Assembly (NCBI RefSeq): GCF_000284095.1
Contig: NC_017068.1
Location: 1,240,001-1,304,000, forward strand
DNA: 64,000 nt
DNA from: Selenomonas ruminantium subsp. lactilytica TAM6421
GTDB lineage: Bacteria > Bacillota > Negativicutes > Selenomonadales > Selenomonadaceae
Reading direction: 5' to 3'
The position numbers were made by a program, and so were the translations under genes. Below the pieces are notes generated by a model. It was not told the origin of the DNA. It worked only from the letters and a program-made list of their open reading frames with translations, and did not search any database. Positions 25,683-33,986 of this stretch are shown piece after piece; positions within the stretch are counted from its first letter, which is position 1; every line of letters begins with the position of its first letter.

Positions 25683-27275
25683 ATGAAGTTAGATCAGTAT
25701 TTACAGGAATTGACGGCGGCCAAGCGGGAAGTGTTATTGGGCAGAGATACTGCTGATCCGTTGCATCAGGCCTTTGCCAGCAAACGGGTGGTGCATGCGG
25801 GCTTGATTGGCGGGCCAATTCCTCCAGCGGAGCAGCAGAGGGCCTATCAGGAGGCTTTGGGCAGACCGGCGGACTTGAATCGTCAGCATGCTCTCTATAT
25901 CCACATTCCCTTCTGCCAGACCAAATGCCTCTACTGTGGTTTTTACCAGAATGCCAGCAGGCAGGAAGTGGAGGACACTTATGTAAAGGCCTTGTTGGGC
26001 GAAATTCAGATGGAAGCGAAGAGTTCCCAGCTGGAGAAAACTGCTATTGATTGCGTCTTTATCGGTGGCGGCACGCCTACCTCCCTGTCAGCAGCCAATG
26101 CCGCAGCTCTGCTGCAGACCATACAACAATCCTTCAGACTGGCGGAAAATTGTGAGGTGACACTGGAAGGCCGGATTCATGATTTAGTACCGGAGAAAAT
26201 AGAGACCTGGCTGCAACACGGCGTCAATCGCATTTCGCTGGGCGTGCAGTCCTTTGATACGACTTTGCGTCAGCGCATTGGCCGCATTGATACCCGGGAA
26301 GAGGTTCTGAAGCGGCTGCAGCTTTTAAAGTCCTATGATGTGACCGTCATTGTGGATTTGATTTACGGCCTGCCGGGGCAGACTATGGATATGTGGATGC
26401 GCGATGTGCAGACTTTGGCAGAAGCTGATGTGGACGGTATGGACCTGTATCAGCTGAATATCTTCCCGGGCGGTCCATTGGATAAGGCGGTGAAGAATGG
26501 AGCTGTGCCCGCTTGTGCCGATATTGCGGGACAGGCAGATATGTATGTGACAGCCCGGGATTATCTGCTGGGGGAAGGCGTGGAGCGCCTGAGTCTCTGC
26601 CATTGGCGGCGCACGAAGCGCGAGCGCAGCCTTTATAACACCATGGCCAAGGCTGGTGCCGATGTTTATGCCTTTGGCTGCGGAGCTGGCGGCCATTTCG
26701 GCGGCATCAGCTGGATGAACCAGCGGAACCTGACAGCCTATCAGCAGGATTGGGAAAAAGGGCAGAAACCGATCATGATGGCCGGTCATCAGGTGGAGGC
26801 AAAACTCGGCCGGATTTGTGATGGTATCATCAGTGATCTGGAAAAGGGCTTTGTGGATTTTCGGCGGCTGCTGATTGCTGACAGTCGTTTGGAAGAATTA
26901 GAGCAGGTGCTTTCGCTATGGAAGGAAAGAGGCTTGTTAGCAGAAGATCTGGGGATTTACCGGCTGACTAAAGCCGGTGAGTTCTGGTATATCAGTCTGA
27001 CGCAGAGTCTGGTGGAATGTGTGCAGGTATTGCTGGACGAGGAGGCGGAAGCTCCCGCTGAGGAAATAAATGGCAAGACAACAGACGTGTTGGATGAAGT
27101 ATTGGCGGAAATGCTGCCAGAGGCCAATGCTGCCAAACGTCAGGAGCTGGCCAGTAAGATCCCTGCTGCCGTGCGCATGATGTTGCGCCGGTCCAGCAAA
27201 GAAAAACTGCGGAATATGCTGGCTGGCATGCCTGCGGCGATGCGGGAAAAAATGCTGGCGAAGGCAGGCGTATGA
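25683..27275 (+). CDS. ChuW/HutW-type anaerobic heme-degrading radical SAM enzyme
   Basis: Members of this HemN-related family open the heme macrocycle without oxygen, by a radical methyl transfer that releases iron. The 530-residue protein carries the radical SAM cluster motif CQTKCLYC (Cys78, Cys82, Cys85) after YIHIPF. It continues with FIGGGTPTSL, EGRIHDL, GVNRISLGVQSFD and DLIYGLPGQTMDMW, as in HemN-like proteins. The HemN alternative is less likely given the heme-uptake context and the flavodoxin gene nearby. About 85 C-terminal residues extend beyond the usual length and contain two similar segments (KIPAAVRMMLRR and GMPAAMREKMLAK). It sits 28 bases after tonB in the same operon. Confidence 0.82.
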   Translation: MKLDQYLQELTAAKREVLLGRDTADPLHQAFASKRVVHAGLIGGPIPPAEQQRAYQEALGRPADLNRQHALYIHIPFCQTKCLYCGFYQNASRQEVEDTYVKALLGEIQMEAKSSQLEKTAIDCVFIGGGTPTSLSAANAAALLQTIQQSFRLAENCEVTLEGRIHDLVPEKIETWLQHGVNRISLGVQSFDTTLRQRIGRIDTREEVLKRLQLLKSYDVTVIVDLIYGLPGQTMDMWMRDVQTLAEADVDGMDLYQLNIFPGGPLDKAVKNGAVPACADIAGQADMYVTARDYLLGEGVERLSLCHWRRTKRERSLYNTMAKAGADVYAFGCGAGGHFGGISWMNQRNLTAYQQDWEKGQKPIMMAGHQVEAKLGRICDGIISDLEKGFVDFRRLLIADSRLEELEQVLSLWKERGLLAEDLGIYRLTKAGEFWYISLTQSLVECVQVLLDEEAEAPAEEINGKTTDVLDEVLAEMLPEANAAKRQELASKIPAAVRMMLRRSSKEKLRNMLAGMPAAMREKMLAKAGV

Positions 27276-27286
27276 TGCTTTTAAAA

Positions 27287-27301
27287 TGATAATGAGTATT
27301 A
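27287..27301 (+). promoter_or_regulatory. Internal Fur-like box upstream of the second tonB
   Basis: TGATAATGAGTATTA matches the 7-1-7 Fur consensus at 13 of 15 positions. It lies in the 45-base gap after the radical SAM gene, the widest gap in the first half of the cluster, and suggests a second iron-controlled start point. No strong -35 is visible. Confidence 0.6.
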
Positions 27302-27320
27302 ATATGAAAGGCGGATGAGC

Positions 27321-28094
27321 ATGGAGTTCGTGATGGCGCTTAGAGGCAGACGGCAAGGGCGGAACTTATTTTTACGCCCTTTGCCGCTATCCTGCATCTG
27401 TCATATAGTGGGTATGGGCGGAGTCTGTCTGTTATACAGCTTTTTGACGCCTCCGGAGCCTGTGCAGATCACACCGGAAATTCAGGTGGAAATGGTGGCG
27501 GCCGGGCAATTGGAAAGCGGCAGCGGCCTGCAGGGAGTAAAATCCATGCCCGCCATCAGAAATCCTGTGGCCGCTCCTGTGTCCAACCTTCATAGGCAGA
27601 TTGTCAGCGGAGAAAACGCGCCAGCGGATGCTGATCCTGCCAGAGCTGATGCTGCTGGGCCTGTCGATGGTGCAGGTCCGGCGGTGGCAGCAAGTGAAGG
27701 GGGCAGGGGAGCAAATGGCAAAAATAGTCAAGCTGGTGAAGCGACTGGTACGCTTGGTTCCTCAGCAGGTGGTGACAGCGGTGCAGCTGTGACACCTAGT
27801 GAACCTGCTCCCACGGAAAGCCTGGGCAGCATTGCCGCCCGCTTTGCCGCCCGGGTGGAGGCCAACAAGGAATATCCTTATATGGCCATCAAGCGGGGGC
27901 AGAGTGGTGTGGTCAGTGTCACGGTTACGCTGTTTGCAGATGGTGGTCTGGAGAGCGTCTATGTCAGCGGTTCAGCAGGCGTAGGTGTCCTGGATAACGC
28001 GGCCCTGCAGGCCGTGCGCAGTTCCTGTCCCTTTTCCCATGGCGCAGGCCGGAGCATAACCATGACAGTACCTATACATTATGACTTGCAGTAG
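27321..28094 (+). CDS. TonB family energy transducer 2
   Basis: Second TonB-like protein of the cluster (257 residues from ATG 27321, ten bases after AAAGG; ATG 27315 is possible but too near the site). It has one N-terminal hydrophobic helix (about residues 24-42), a spacer rich in Ala, Gly and Asp with few prolines, and a C-terminal TonB domain. That domain has YPYMAIKRGQSGVVSVTVTL, GGLESVYVSGSAGVGVLDNAALQAV and a final TVPIHYDL. The spacing and topology are classic, but sequence similarity to the first TonB is low, so the pair may serve different receptors. It overlaps nothing; the flavodoxin gene starts 16 bases later. Confidence 0.83.
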   Translation: MEFVMALRGRRQGRNLFLRPLPLSCICHIVGMGGVCLLYSFLTPPEPVQITPEIQVEMVAAGQLESGSGLQGVKSMPAIRNPVAAPVSNLHRQIVSGENAPADADPARADAAGPVDGAGPAVAASEGGRGANGKNSQAGEATGTLGSSAGGDSGAAVTPSEPAPTESLGSIAARFAARVEANKEYPYMAIKRGQSGVVSVTVTLFADGGLESVYVSGSAGVGVLDNAALQAVRSSCPFSHGAGRSITMTVPIHYDLQ

Positions 28095-28110
28095 AGATAT
28101 GGAGGATGAG

Positions 28111-28617
28111 ATGAAAATATTACTGACGTATTCCAGTAAGACGGGCAACACGAAGAAAGTGGCAGAAGCAATTGGTGAGGCCCTGCAGCTTAGGGCAGTC
28201 CCCGTGGAGGAAAATCCCAATCCTGCCGGTTATGATCTGATTATCGCCGGTTACTGGGTGGATCGGGGCACAGCTGATGCCAAAATGAAGGATTATCTCA
28301 GCCGTTTGACGGGACAGAAGGTGGCGCTCTTTGCCACGCTGGGGGCCGAAGCCGATTCAGAGCATGCGGCCAACTGTCTGACAAATGGTGCTGCGCTTTT
28401 AGGTGAGGGCTGCGAAGTGGCAGGCAGGTTTATCTGTCAGGGGAAGGTGGCTGAAGAAATGGTGGAAATGATGAAAAAGATGTTCCCGGAGGGGCACCCC
28501 CATGCCATGACACCGGAACGGTTAGCCCGTATCGAAAAAGCTGCCAGCCATCCCGATGAAGCGGATCTGGCGGCGGCCAGAGAATATTTCAGCCAGCTCT
28601 GCCTGGGGGTACAGTAA
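28111..28617 (+). CDS. Flavodoxin family protein, probable electron donor for heme degradation
   Basis: FMN-binding electron carrier. The 168-residue protein starts MKILLTYSSKTGNTKKVAEAI, the flavodoxin phosphate loop. It continues with IAGYWVDRGTADAKMKDYL and KVALFATLGAEADSEHA, resembling the Flavodoxin_3 subgroup. Flavodoxin-like proteins are known electron sources for ChuW/HmuW-type enzymes (HmuF in Fusobacterium), and the position here supports that role; this is inference. ATG 28111 is five bases after GGAGG. An in-frame ATG at 28081 lies within the previous gene and is less likely. The permease gene follows after one base. Confidence 0.85.
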   Translation: MKILLTYSSKTGNTKKVAEAIGEALQLRAVPVEENPNPAGYDLIIAGYWVDRGTADAKMKDYLSRLTGQKVALFATLGAEADSEHAANCLTNGAALLGEGCEVAGRFICQGKVAEEMVEMMKKMFPEGHPHAMTPERLARIEKAASHPDEADLAAAREYFSQLCLGVQ

Positions 28618-28618
28618 T

Positions 28619-29650
28619 ATGGAAGCAGCAATGAAAAGCTGCGCCATGAGTACCAGCCATCCCCGCAGCCGCAAGCGCTTGCTGGCGCTGGCCTTGGGAA
28701 GCGTGGCATTGGCGCTGGCCATTTTGACCAGCATCTGCCAGGGCGTGGCGGCGTTTTCGCCTGGAGAAGTCCTGCAGATATTGCTGGAGGGCGGAGCCAG
28801 TGAATATTACAATATCCTTTATCATATCCGCCTGCCCCGGCTGATCACGGGAGTCCTGACCGGTATAAATCTGGCATTGGCCGGCTGCATCCTTCAGGGC
28901 ATCCTGCGCAATCCCTTGGCCGACCCCGGGATTATCGGAGTCTCGGCAGGGGCTGGACTGGCAGCCATGGTGGTGATGATTGTTTTCCCGGACAGCACTT
29001 CGCTGGTGCCCTTGGTGGCCTTTATCGGAGCCATGGCTTCCGTGGCATTGGTCTTTTCCCTGGCTTGGGAAAACGGCGTACAGCCTCTGCGCATGGTGCT
29101 GGCCGGTGTGGCGGTGGCCGCATTCTTCGGCGGGGCCATGACTGCCCTGATGGTCTTTTATTCCGACCGGGTGCAAGGAACGGTAAACTGGATGGCGGGG
29201 GGCTTTGCCGGCCGCAGCTGGAGCCATGTCCATATGGTACTTCCCTATACTCTTCTGGGGTTGGCGGGCACTTTTCTGGGCAGCCGCTGGCTCAACGCCT
29301 TGCAGATGGGGGAGGATACTGCCCGCAGCCTGGGTGTCAGAGTGGAGAGGGTGCGCCTGTGCCTGCTGATACTGGCAGCACTGTTGGCGGCTTCGGCGGT
29401 CAGTGCCGCCGGTATGCTGGGCTTTGTGGGATTGGTCATTCCCCATATGGTGCGATTGGTGACAGGCTCAGACTTCGACTACCTGTTGCCCGCTTCAGCT
29501 CTTTGGGGGGCGGCGTTGGTAGCAGGGGCTGATGTGGCAGCCCGGGTGGCTTTTGCTCCCATTGAAATTCCCGTGGGGGTATTTATGTCCTTTATCGGTG
29601 CGCCTTTTTTTCTTTATCTGTTGAAAAAGGGCATGAAGGGGAGGCACTAG
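28619..29650 (+). CDS. FecCD-type ABC importer permease (heme/siderophore/B12 class)
   Basis: Inner-membrane permease of the type II importer family, moving heme, ferric siderophore or cobalamin into the cytoplasm. The 343-residue protein has about ten hydrophobic helices. It has the family landmarks RLPRLITGVLTGINLALAG, GILRNPLADPGIIGVSAGAG, GVNWMAG-type VNWMAGGFAGRSW, and the coupling loop LGFVGLVIPHMVRLVTGSD. The ATG at 28619 is two bases after the flavodoxin stop, with GGGGGT upstream; an in-frame start inside the flavodoxin gene is rejected. The ATPase gene follows after one base; the matching binding protein is encoded at the far end of the cluster (33987-34934). Confidence 0.92.
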   Translation: MEAAMKSCAMSTSHPRSRKRLLALALGSVALALAILTSICQGVAAFSPGEVLQILLEGGASEYYNILYHIRLPRLITGVLTGINLALAGCILQGILRNPLADPGIIGVSAGAGLAAMVVMIVFPDSTSLVPLVAFIGAMASVALVFSLAWENGVQPLRMVLAGVAVAAFFGGAMTALMVFYSDRVQGTVNWMAGGFAGRSWSHVHMVLPYTLLGLAGTFLGSRWLNALQMGEDTARSLGVRVERVRLCLLILAALLAASAVSAAGMLGFVGLVIPHMVRLVTGSDFDYLLPASALWGAALVAGADVAARVAFAPIEIPVGVFMSFIGAPFFLYLLKKGMKGRH

Positions 29651-29651
29651 G

Positions 29652-30461
29652 ATGAATGTGCAGGAAATTGTCTTGCAGGCTGACCACCTGCGTCTGGAAT
29701 ATGGCCGGCAGCTGGTGGCTGAGGACTTGAGCCTGACGATTCGGCGGGCTCAAATCACGGCCATCATCGGGCCGAATGGTTCCGGCAAATCCACTTTGCT
29801 GAAGGCCATGGCCCGGCTGCTGCCACCGGCGGCAGGCCGCCTGACCTTGCTGGGAAAAGACCTGTGGCAGCTGTCGGAGAAGCAGGCGGCGCAGAAAATC
29901 GCCTTTATGCCTCAAAGCGCCATATTGCCGCCGGATTTGACGGTGGCGGAGGTGGTACGCATGGGAAGGCTGCCCCATCGCAGTTTCTGGAGTTCTTTTC
30001 AGGCGGCGGATGAGGAAATCTGCCAGCAGGTCATGGAACTTACGGGTTTGACGTCATATGCCCAGCGGCCGCTGGGCTCCTTGTCCGGAGGAGAACGCCA
30101 GCGTGCCCGGCTGGCGTTGGCCCTGGCTCAGCAGCCGGAAATCCTGTTGCTGGATGAACCCACCACCTATCTGGATATCCGGCATCAGCTGGAACTGATG
30201 AATATCGTACAGGAACTTCATCGGAGTTTAGGGTTGACAGTACTCATGGTACTGCATGACCTAAATCAGGCCGTCCGTTACAGTCAGCGGCTTGTGGCCC
30301 TGAAAAAAGGCCGCATTATCGCCGATGGTCCGGTGGTGGATGTGTTTGACAGCGAGCTGGTACGGGAGCTTTATGGCGTGGAAAATGAAATCAAGGCAGT
30401 GGAGGTCCATGGCCATGTTGAGCATGTCTTTTTCCCTGCTGCTGTCTGTGGAGAGGTTTAA
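29652..30461 (+). CDS. ABC importer ATPase (FecE/HmuV class)
   Basis: Drives the adjacent FecCD-type permease. The 269-residue protein has Walker A GPNGSGKSTLLKA near residue 37, the Q-loop FMPQS, the signature LSGGERQRARLALAL near 140, Walker B EILLLDEPTTYLD and the switch histidine in MVLHDLNQAVRYS. The last 40 residues match the FecE-type tail (VENEIKAVEVHGHVEHVFF). It is directly adjacent to the permease upstream and to an unrelated exporter-type ATPase downstream without a gap. Confidence 0.93.
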   Translation: MNVQEIVLQADHLRLEYGRQLVAEDLSLTIRRAQITAIIGPNGSGKSTLLKAMARLLPPAAGRLTLLGKDLWQLSEKQAAQKIAFMPQSAILPPDLTVAEVVRMGRLPHRSFWSSFQAADEEICQQVMELTGLTSYAQRPLGSLSGGERQRARLALALAQQPEILLLDEPTTYLDIRHQLELMNIVQELHRSLGLTVLMVLHDLNQAVRYSQRLVALKKGRIIADGPVVDVFDSELVRELYGVENEIKAVEVHGHVEHVFFPAAVCGEV

Positions 30462-31205
30462 ATGTCCATTATCATTGAGAATGTAAATTGTTCTCGTAAA
30501 GGGCGGGAAATTCTGCACAATGTTTCTTTGCAGGTGCAGGCAGGGGAAGTCATGGGACTCTTAGGACCGAATGGTGCCGGGAAAACCACTCTGATTCGTC
30601 TGCTGTCCGGCCTGGCCAGGCCCGATAAGGGCCGGATCATGATACAGGGGGAAAATGCCGCTGACCGCAGCGTGGCCTTTCGCCGCCTGTTGGGGCTGGT
30701 TCCGCAGGAGAACAATTTTGAAAGCGAGTTGACCATTGAGCAGAGCATGCTTTGTTATGCCAGGCTCTATGGCCTGCCTGATCCGGCAGGTCAGGTGGAG
30801 GCAAGCTGTGAACGCTTTCGCATCGGGAACTGGCGGCAGAAAAAGCCGGACAAGCTTTCCGGAGGCATGAAGCGACGGGCCATGATTGCCCGGGCCATGC
30901 TGCCTGATCCGCAGGTGCTGCTGCTGGATGAACCCAGCGTAGGACTTGATCCGGATATGCGTCAGGAAATCTGGCAGCTGTTGAAAGGCTTGCAGGCAGA
31001 GGGAAAGACCATCCTGCTCACCACCCATTATATGGAGGAGGCTGAGGCGCTTTGCAGCCGCATTGCCTTTTTGCGTGGGGGACGCCTGCTCTATACAGGC
31101 ACCTGCACGGATATGCGGCATTGGCTTTCCCCGCAAAGGGCAATCAGCTTGGAAGATGCTTTTGTGGAGCTCAGTCATGGTCAGCTGGCACAGGAGGTGA
31201 GCTGA
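30462..31205 (+). CDS. ABC transporter ATPase of the ABC-2 (exporter) class
   Basis: The 247-residue ATPase follows the importer ATPase with no gap but belongs to a different class, the CcmA/DrrA-like group that pairs with ABC-2 permeases. Motifs are Walker A GLLGPNGAGKTTLIRLL near residue 32, LVPQENNF, signature LSGGMKRRAMIARAM, Walker B VLLLDEPSVGLDPDM and TTHYMEEAEALCSRIAFL. The short C-terminal tail (SLEDAFVEL) is typical. It pairs with the permease that starts on its stop codon (TGATG). The transported compound is unknown. Location inside a heme cluster suggests export of a heme-derived product or metal detoxification; this is inference. Confidence 0.9.
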   Translation: MSIIIENVNCSRKGREILHNVSLQVQAGEVMGLLGPNGAGKTTLIRLLSGLARPDKGRIMIQGENAADRSVAFRRLLGLVPQENNFESELTIEQSMLCYARLYGLPDPAGQVEASCERFRIGNWRQKKPDKLSGGMKRRAMIARAMLPDPQVLLLDEPSVGLDPDMRQEIWQLLKGLQAEGKTILLTTHYMEEAEALCSRIAFLRGGRLLYTGTCTDMRHWLSPQRAISLEDAFVELSHGQLAQEVS

Positions 31206-31948
31206 TGCTTAGAGGTTTTTCCGCCGTGTTTTATCGGGAAATGCAGATGCTCATCAGCCGGATTGGCGGGCTGGGTTATCTTTTTTCCGGCCTGCTTTTC
31301 CCCATGATTTACCTGCTGGCCTTTGGCTGGGGGCTGGGGGACAGGGTGGCGGTGGCCGGTGGCTACTTTGCTTATCTGGCCAAAGGCATGCTGGCCATCA
31401 CCGTCATGATGAACGGTTTCCAGCAGACGGCCCTGTCCGTCAGTGCCGCCCGCTTTTATTACCGCAATTTTTCCACTTTGCGCCTGAGTCCCATCAGCGA
31501 TAGTGCTCTGGTTTTTGGCATTGCTTTGGCGGGAACGGTGCGGGCGTTGGCTGCAGCGGCGGTCATCTTTCTGACGGCCCGGTTGTTTTGGGGGTTGGAA
31601 ATTCTATCCCTGCCGGGGCTTGGGGGACTGGTGCTGACTGCCTTTGCCTTTGCGGCCTTTGGGGTGGCGGTGGGACTGTCTATCAAGGGGCAGGAGCAAT
31701 TTTCCATCATCATCAATTTTTTTATCACCCCGATGACTTTTTTCTGTGGCTCCTTTTTTCCCGTGGCCAATCTGCCAGACGTGGTACGGCAGGTGGTGCA
31801 GTACATGCCCCTGTCTTTGACCAATCAGCTGCTGCGGGCGGACAGCTTCGGGGAAACCAGTTTGTGGGAGACTGGCCTGCTGCTGGTCATAACCCTGTGC
31901 ACCTACGCTTATGGCGTATACCGTGTGCATGATTACAGTGAATTTTAA
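31205..31948 (+). CDS. ABC-2 type transporter permease
   Basis: Membrane partner of the preceding ATPase. The 247-residue protein has about six helices. The N-terminal RGFSAVFYREMQMLISR precedes helix 1, and a conserved FITPMTFFCGSFFPVANLPD loop lies between helices 5 and 6, typical of ABC-2/DrrB-like exporters. The ATG at 31205 overlaps the ATPase stop (TGATG); an upstream in-frame extension inside the ATPase gene is rejected. A 72-base gap with a small GGGAC/GTCCC hairpin separates it from the second TonB receptor. The substrate is not predictable from sequence. Confidence 0.88.
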   Translation: MLRGFSAVFYREMQMLISRIGGLGYLFSGLLFPMIYLLAFGWGLGDRVAVAGGYFAYLAKGMLAITVMMNGFQQTALSVSAARFYYRNFSTLRLSPISDSALVFGIALAGTVRALAAAAVIFLTARLFWGLEILSLPGLGGLVLTAFAFAAFGVAVGLSIKGQEQFSIIINFFITPMTFFCGSFFPVANLPDVVRQVVQYMPLSLTNQLLRADSFGETSLWETGLLLVITLCTYAYGVYRVHDYSEF

Positions 31949-32020
31949 GTTCAGCAATTCGGGACAAAACGTCCCTTGCAATAGTCGTATTCCTAGAGAT
32001 TTTAGAGAAAGAGGATTTGC

Positions 32021-33976
32021 ATGATCAGAAAACTTGCCAAGAAGAAACACGCGTTGTTAGTTGCTGTTGTTATCGGTGCGGCTGCCTGTGGACAGGCTGA
32101 CGCAGCGGACAGCATCCAGACACGGGATGTGGTGGTGACTGCCTCCCGCACGGAGCAGGAAGTGAAAGAGACTCCCGCTGCTGTGGAGGTAATCACCAAA
32201 GAGGACATCGAAAAGATGGGGGCTGAGAACTTAGCCCAGGCGCTGCAGCTGGCTACGGGCATCAATGTGCTGGAAAACGGCATGGTGGGCAATCAGTCTT
32301 CCCTGCGAGGCATGAATACCAACCAAACCCTCATTCTCATTGACGGCCGCCGGGTGCGCACGGAAAATACCAGCGAGACTCAGAATTACTACGAGCTGCA
32401 GCGGGTGAATATGGACAGAGTGGAGCGCGTCGAAATCGTTCGGGGAGCCGTGAGTTCCCTTTATGGTTCTGAGGCTCTCGGGGGCGTGATCAATATCATT
32501 ACGAAAAAACCGGGTACCCAGGGGGGGACGGTGAGTGCCGATTGGACTTCCCGCCAGAAGGATGCAGGGTTCCGTTATGATTTGGGCAAGAATGGCAAAT
32601 GGGCCTGGGCTATGAATGGCAAGGTCAGCGACATCAAGCGGCGTATGAGCGGGGCCTCCTCCAACCAGTACGGGAAAAAGTATTTCTTCGGTCTGGATGG
32701 ACGCATGGATGTGGCAGCTAACAAGCAGTTGGATTTCTTTGCGGATTTCCTGTATGAGGATCTCTATATGATCGATTCGGCTGCTGCCGGTACGGATTAT
32801 GACCATCGCCGGGCATCCACGGGGCTTAAATATTCCGGCAAGGATAAGCAGGGCGACTATGAGATGCAGGTCTACTACACCTATTTTGACAAGGACCAGC
32901 GTACCCGCAACCGTAACACCAATGCACTGACCAGTTTTGATGATATGACCTTTAACTCCTATGTGGCAGATGGCAGACGCACCTTTAATCTGGGGGATCA
33001 GCATATCCTCACAGTGGGCGGCGAATATCGCCAGGAAGATTACGAAAGCACCCGCATCAAAAAGGGCAATGCCCGCACCGTCACCCGGGAAGGCATCACC
33101 AATAATATTTCCAAGGTGACCATGGATTATGGTGCTTTGTATTTGCAGGATGAGTTCATGGTTACGAATAAATGGCTGCTGATTCCCTCGGTGCGTTGGG
33201 ATCACAACAATGACTTCGGTGATGAAGTGACGGGGAAGCTGGGTACTACCTACAAGCTCAGCAAAAATGCCCGTTTCAAGGCTAACGTAGGTTCTGCATA
33301 CCGTGCGCCAACGGCTTCGGAACTCTATTTCAATTGGCAGCATACGCCAACCGCTATTATGACGGTGAATATCCAGGGAAATCCTGATCTGAAGCCAGAA
33401 AAATCCCTGAACTTCGATTTGGGACTGGAAGCGGAGCATGGGAATACTTCTGGTAAATTCACGTATTTCCACAATAAGGTAGATGACCTCATCAATCTCA
33501 ACACTACGATAACCCGGGCTATGGTGCCCGGTGCCGGCATGCGCATGACGGCCAACGGCCGGTATGAAAACGTGGACAAGGCCACGGTGCAGGGGCTGGA
33601 ACTGGAGGCTAAGCAGAAGTTGGGCAAGGCCTTCACCCTGCGGAGCACTTATACCTATCTCGATGCTCGGGACGATAGCACCAATGCCTTCCTGACAGGG
33701 CGTGCCCGTCATAAGACTTCCTTGCAGCTGATGTATGTGGATGCGCAGCATGGCTGGGATGCGACGCTTTGGAATGACTGGCTGACGGGCTATCACTACA
33801 CGGAAAGCAGCAAAGCGAAAGAGACTGGCGAGAGCATCATGAATTTGGTGGTGAACAAGAAGTTCAATAAAACCGTCAGTGCTTATTTTGGCATCAACAA
33901 CCTCACCAACCGCAAAAATGATGTGCTCTACTACGATGGACGCATCTGGCGCGGGGGTGTGAAGGTGAATTTCTAA
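32021..33976 (+). CDS. TonB-dependent outer-membrane receptor 2, heme-receptor-like
   Basis: A 651-residue beta-barrel receptor with a signal peptide of about 29 residues (ends QADA). The TonB box is DVVVTASR (residues 36-43). The plug runs from ETPAAVEVITKEDIEKMG to RVEIVRGAVSSLYGSEALGGVINI. The C-terminus ends WRGGVKVNF. The YRAP (427-430) and NPDL (454-457) boxes are present with a histidine (His441) between them, the arrangement seen in heme receptors of the HemR type. These boxes are not exclusive to heme receptors, so heme is a supported inference only. Start ATG after AGAGGATTTGC. The binding protein gene follows ten bases after the stop. Confidence 0.92.
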   Translation: MIRKLAKKKHALLVAVVIGAAACGQADAADSIQTRDVVVTASRTEQEVKETPAAVEVITKEDIEKMGAENLAQALQLATGINVLENGMVGNQSSLRGMNTNQTLILIDGRRVRTENTSETQNYYELQRVNMDRVERVEIVRGAVSSLYGSEALGGVINIITKKPGTQGGTVSADWTSRQKDAGFRYDLGKNGKWAWAMNGKVSDIKRRMSGASSNQYGKKYFFGLDGRMDVAANKQLDFFADFLYEDLYMIDSAAAGTDYDHRRASTGLKYSGKDKQGDYEMQVYYTYFDKDQRTRNRNTNALTSFDDMTFNSYVADGRRTFNLGDQHILTVGGEYRQEDYESTRIKKGNARTVTREGITNNISKVTMDYGALYLQDEFMVTNKWLLIPSVRWDHNNDFGDEVTGKLGTTYKLSKNARFKANVGSAYRAPTASELYFNWQHTPTAIMTVNIQGNPDLKPEKSLNFDLGLEAEHGNTSGKFTYFHNKVDDLINLNTTITRAMVPGAGMRMTANGRYENVDKATVQGLELEAKQKLGKAFTLRSTYTYLDARDDSTNAFLTGRARHKTSLQLMYVDAQHGWDATLWNDWLTGYHYTESSKAKETGESIMNLVVNKKFNKTVSAYFGINNLTNRKNDVLYYDGRIWRGGVKVNF

Positions 33977-33986
33977 AGGAGATATC

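Noticed and set aside
25683-27275. Annotation of the radical SAM gene as coproporphyrinogen III dehydrogenase HemN/HemW
   Set aside because: The cluster motif and core are shared by the whole family, but the gene sits in a Fur-headed heme uptake operon beside a flavodoxin, which fits ChuW/HutW better. A phylogeny would settle it.
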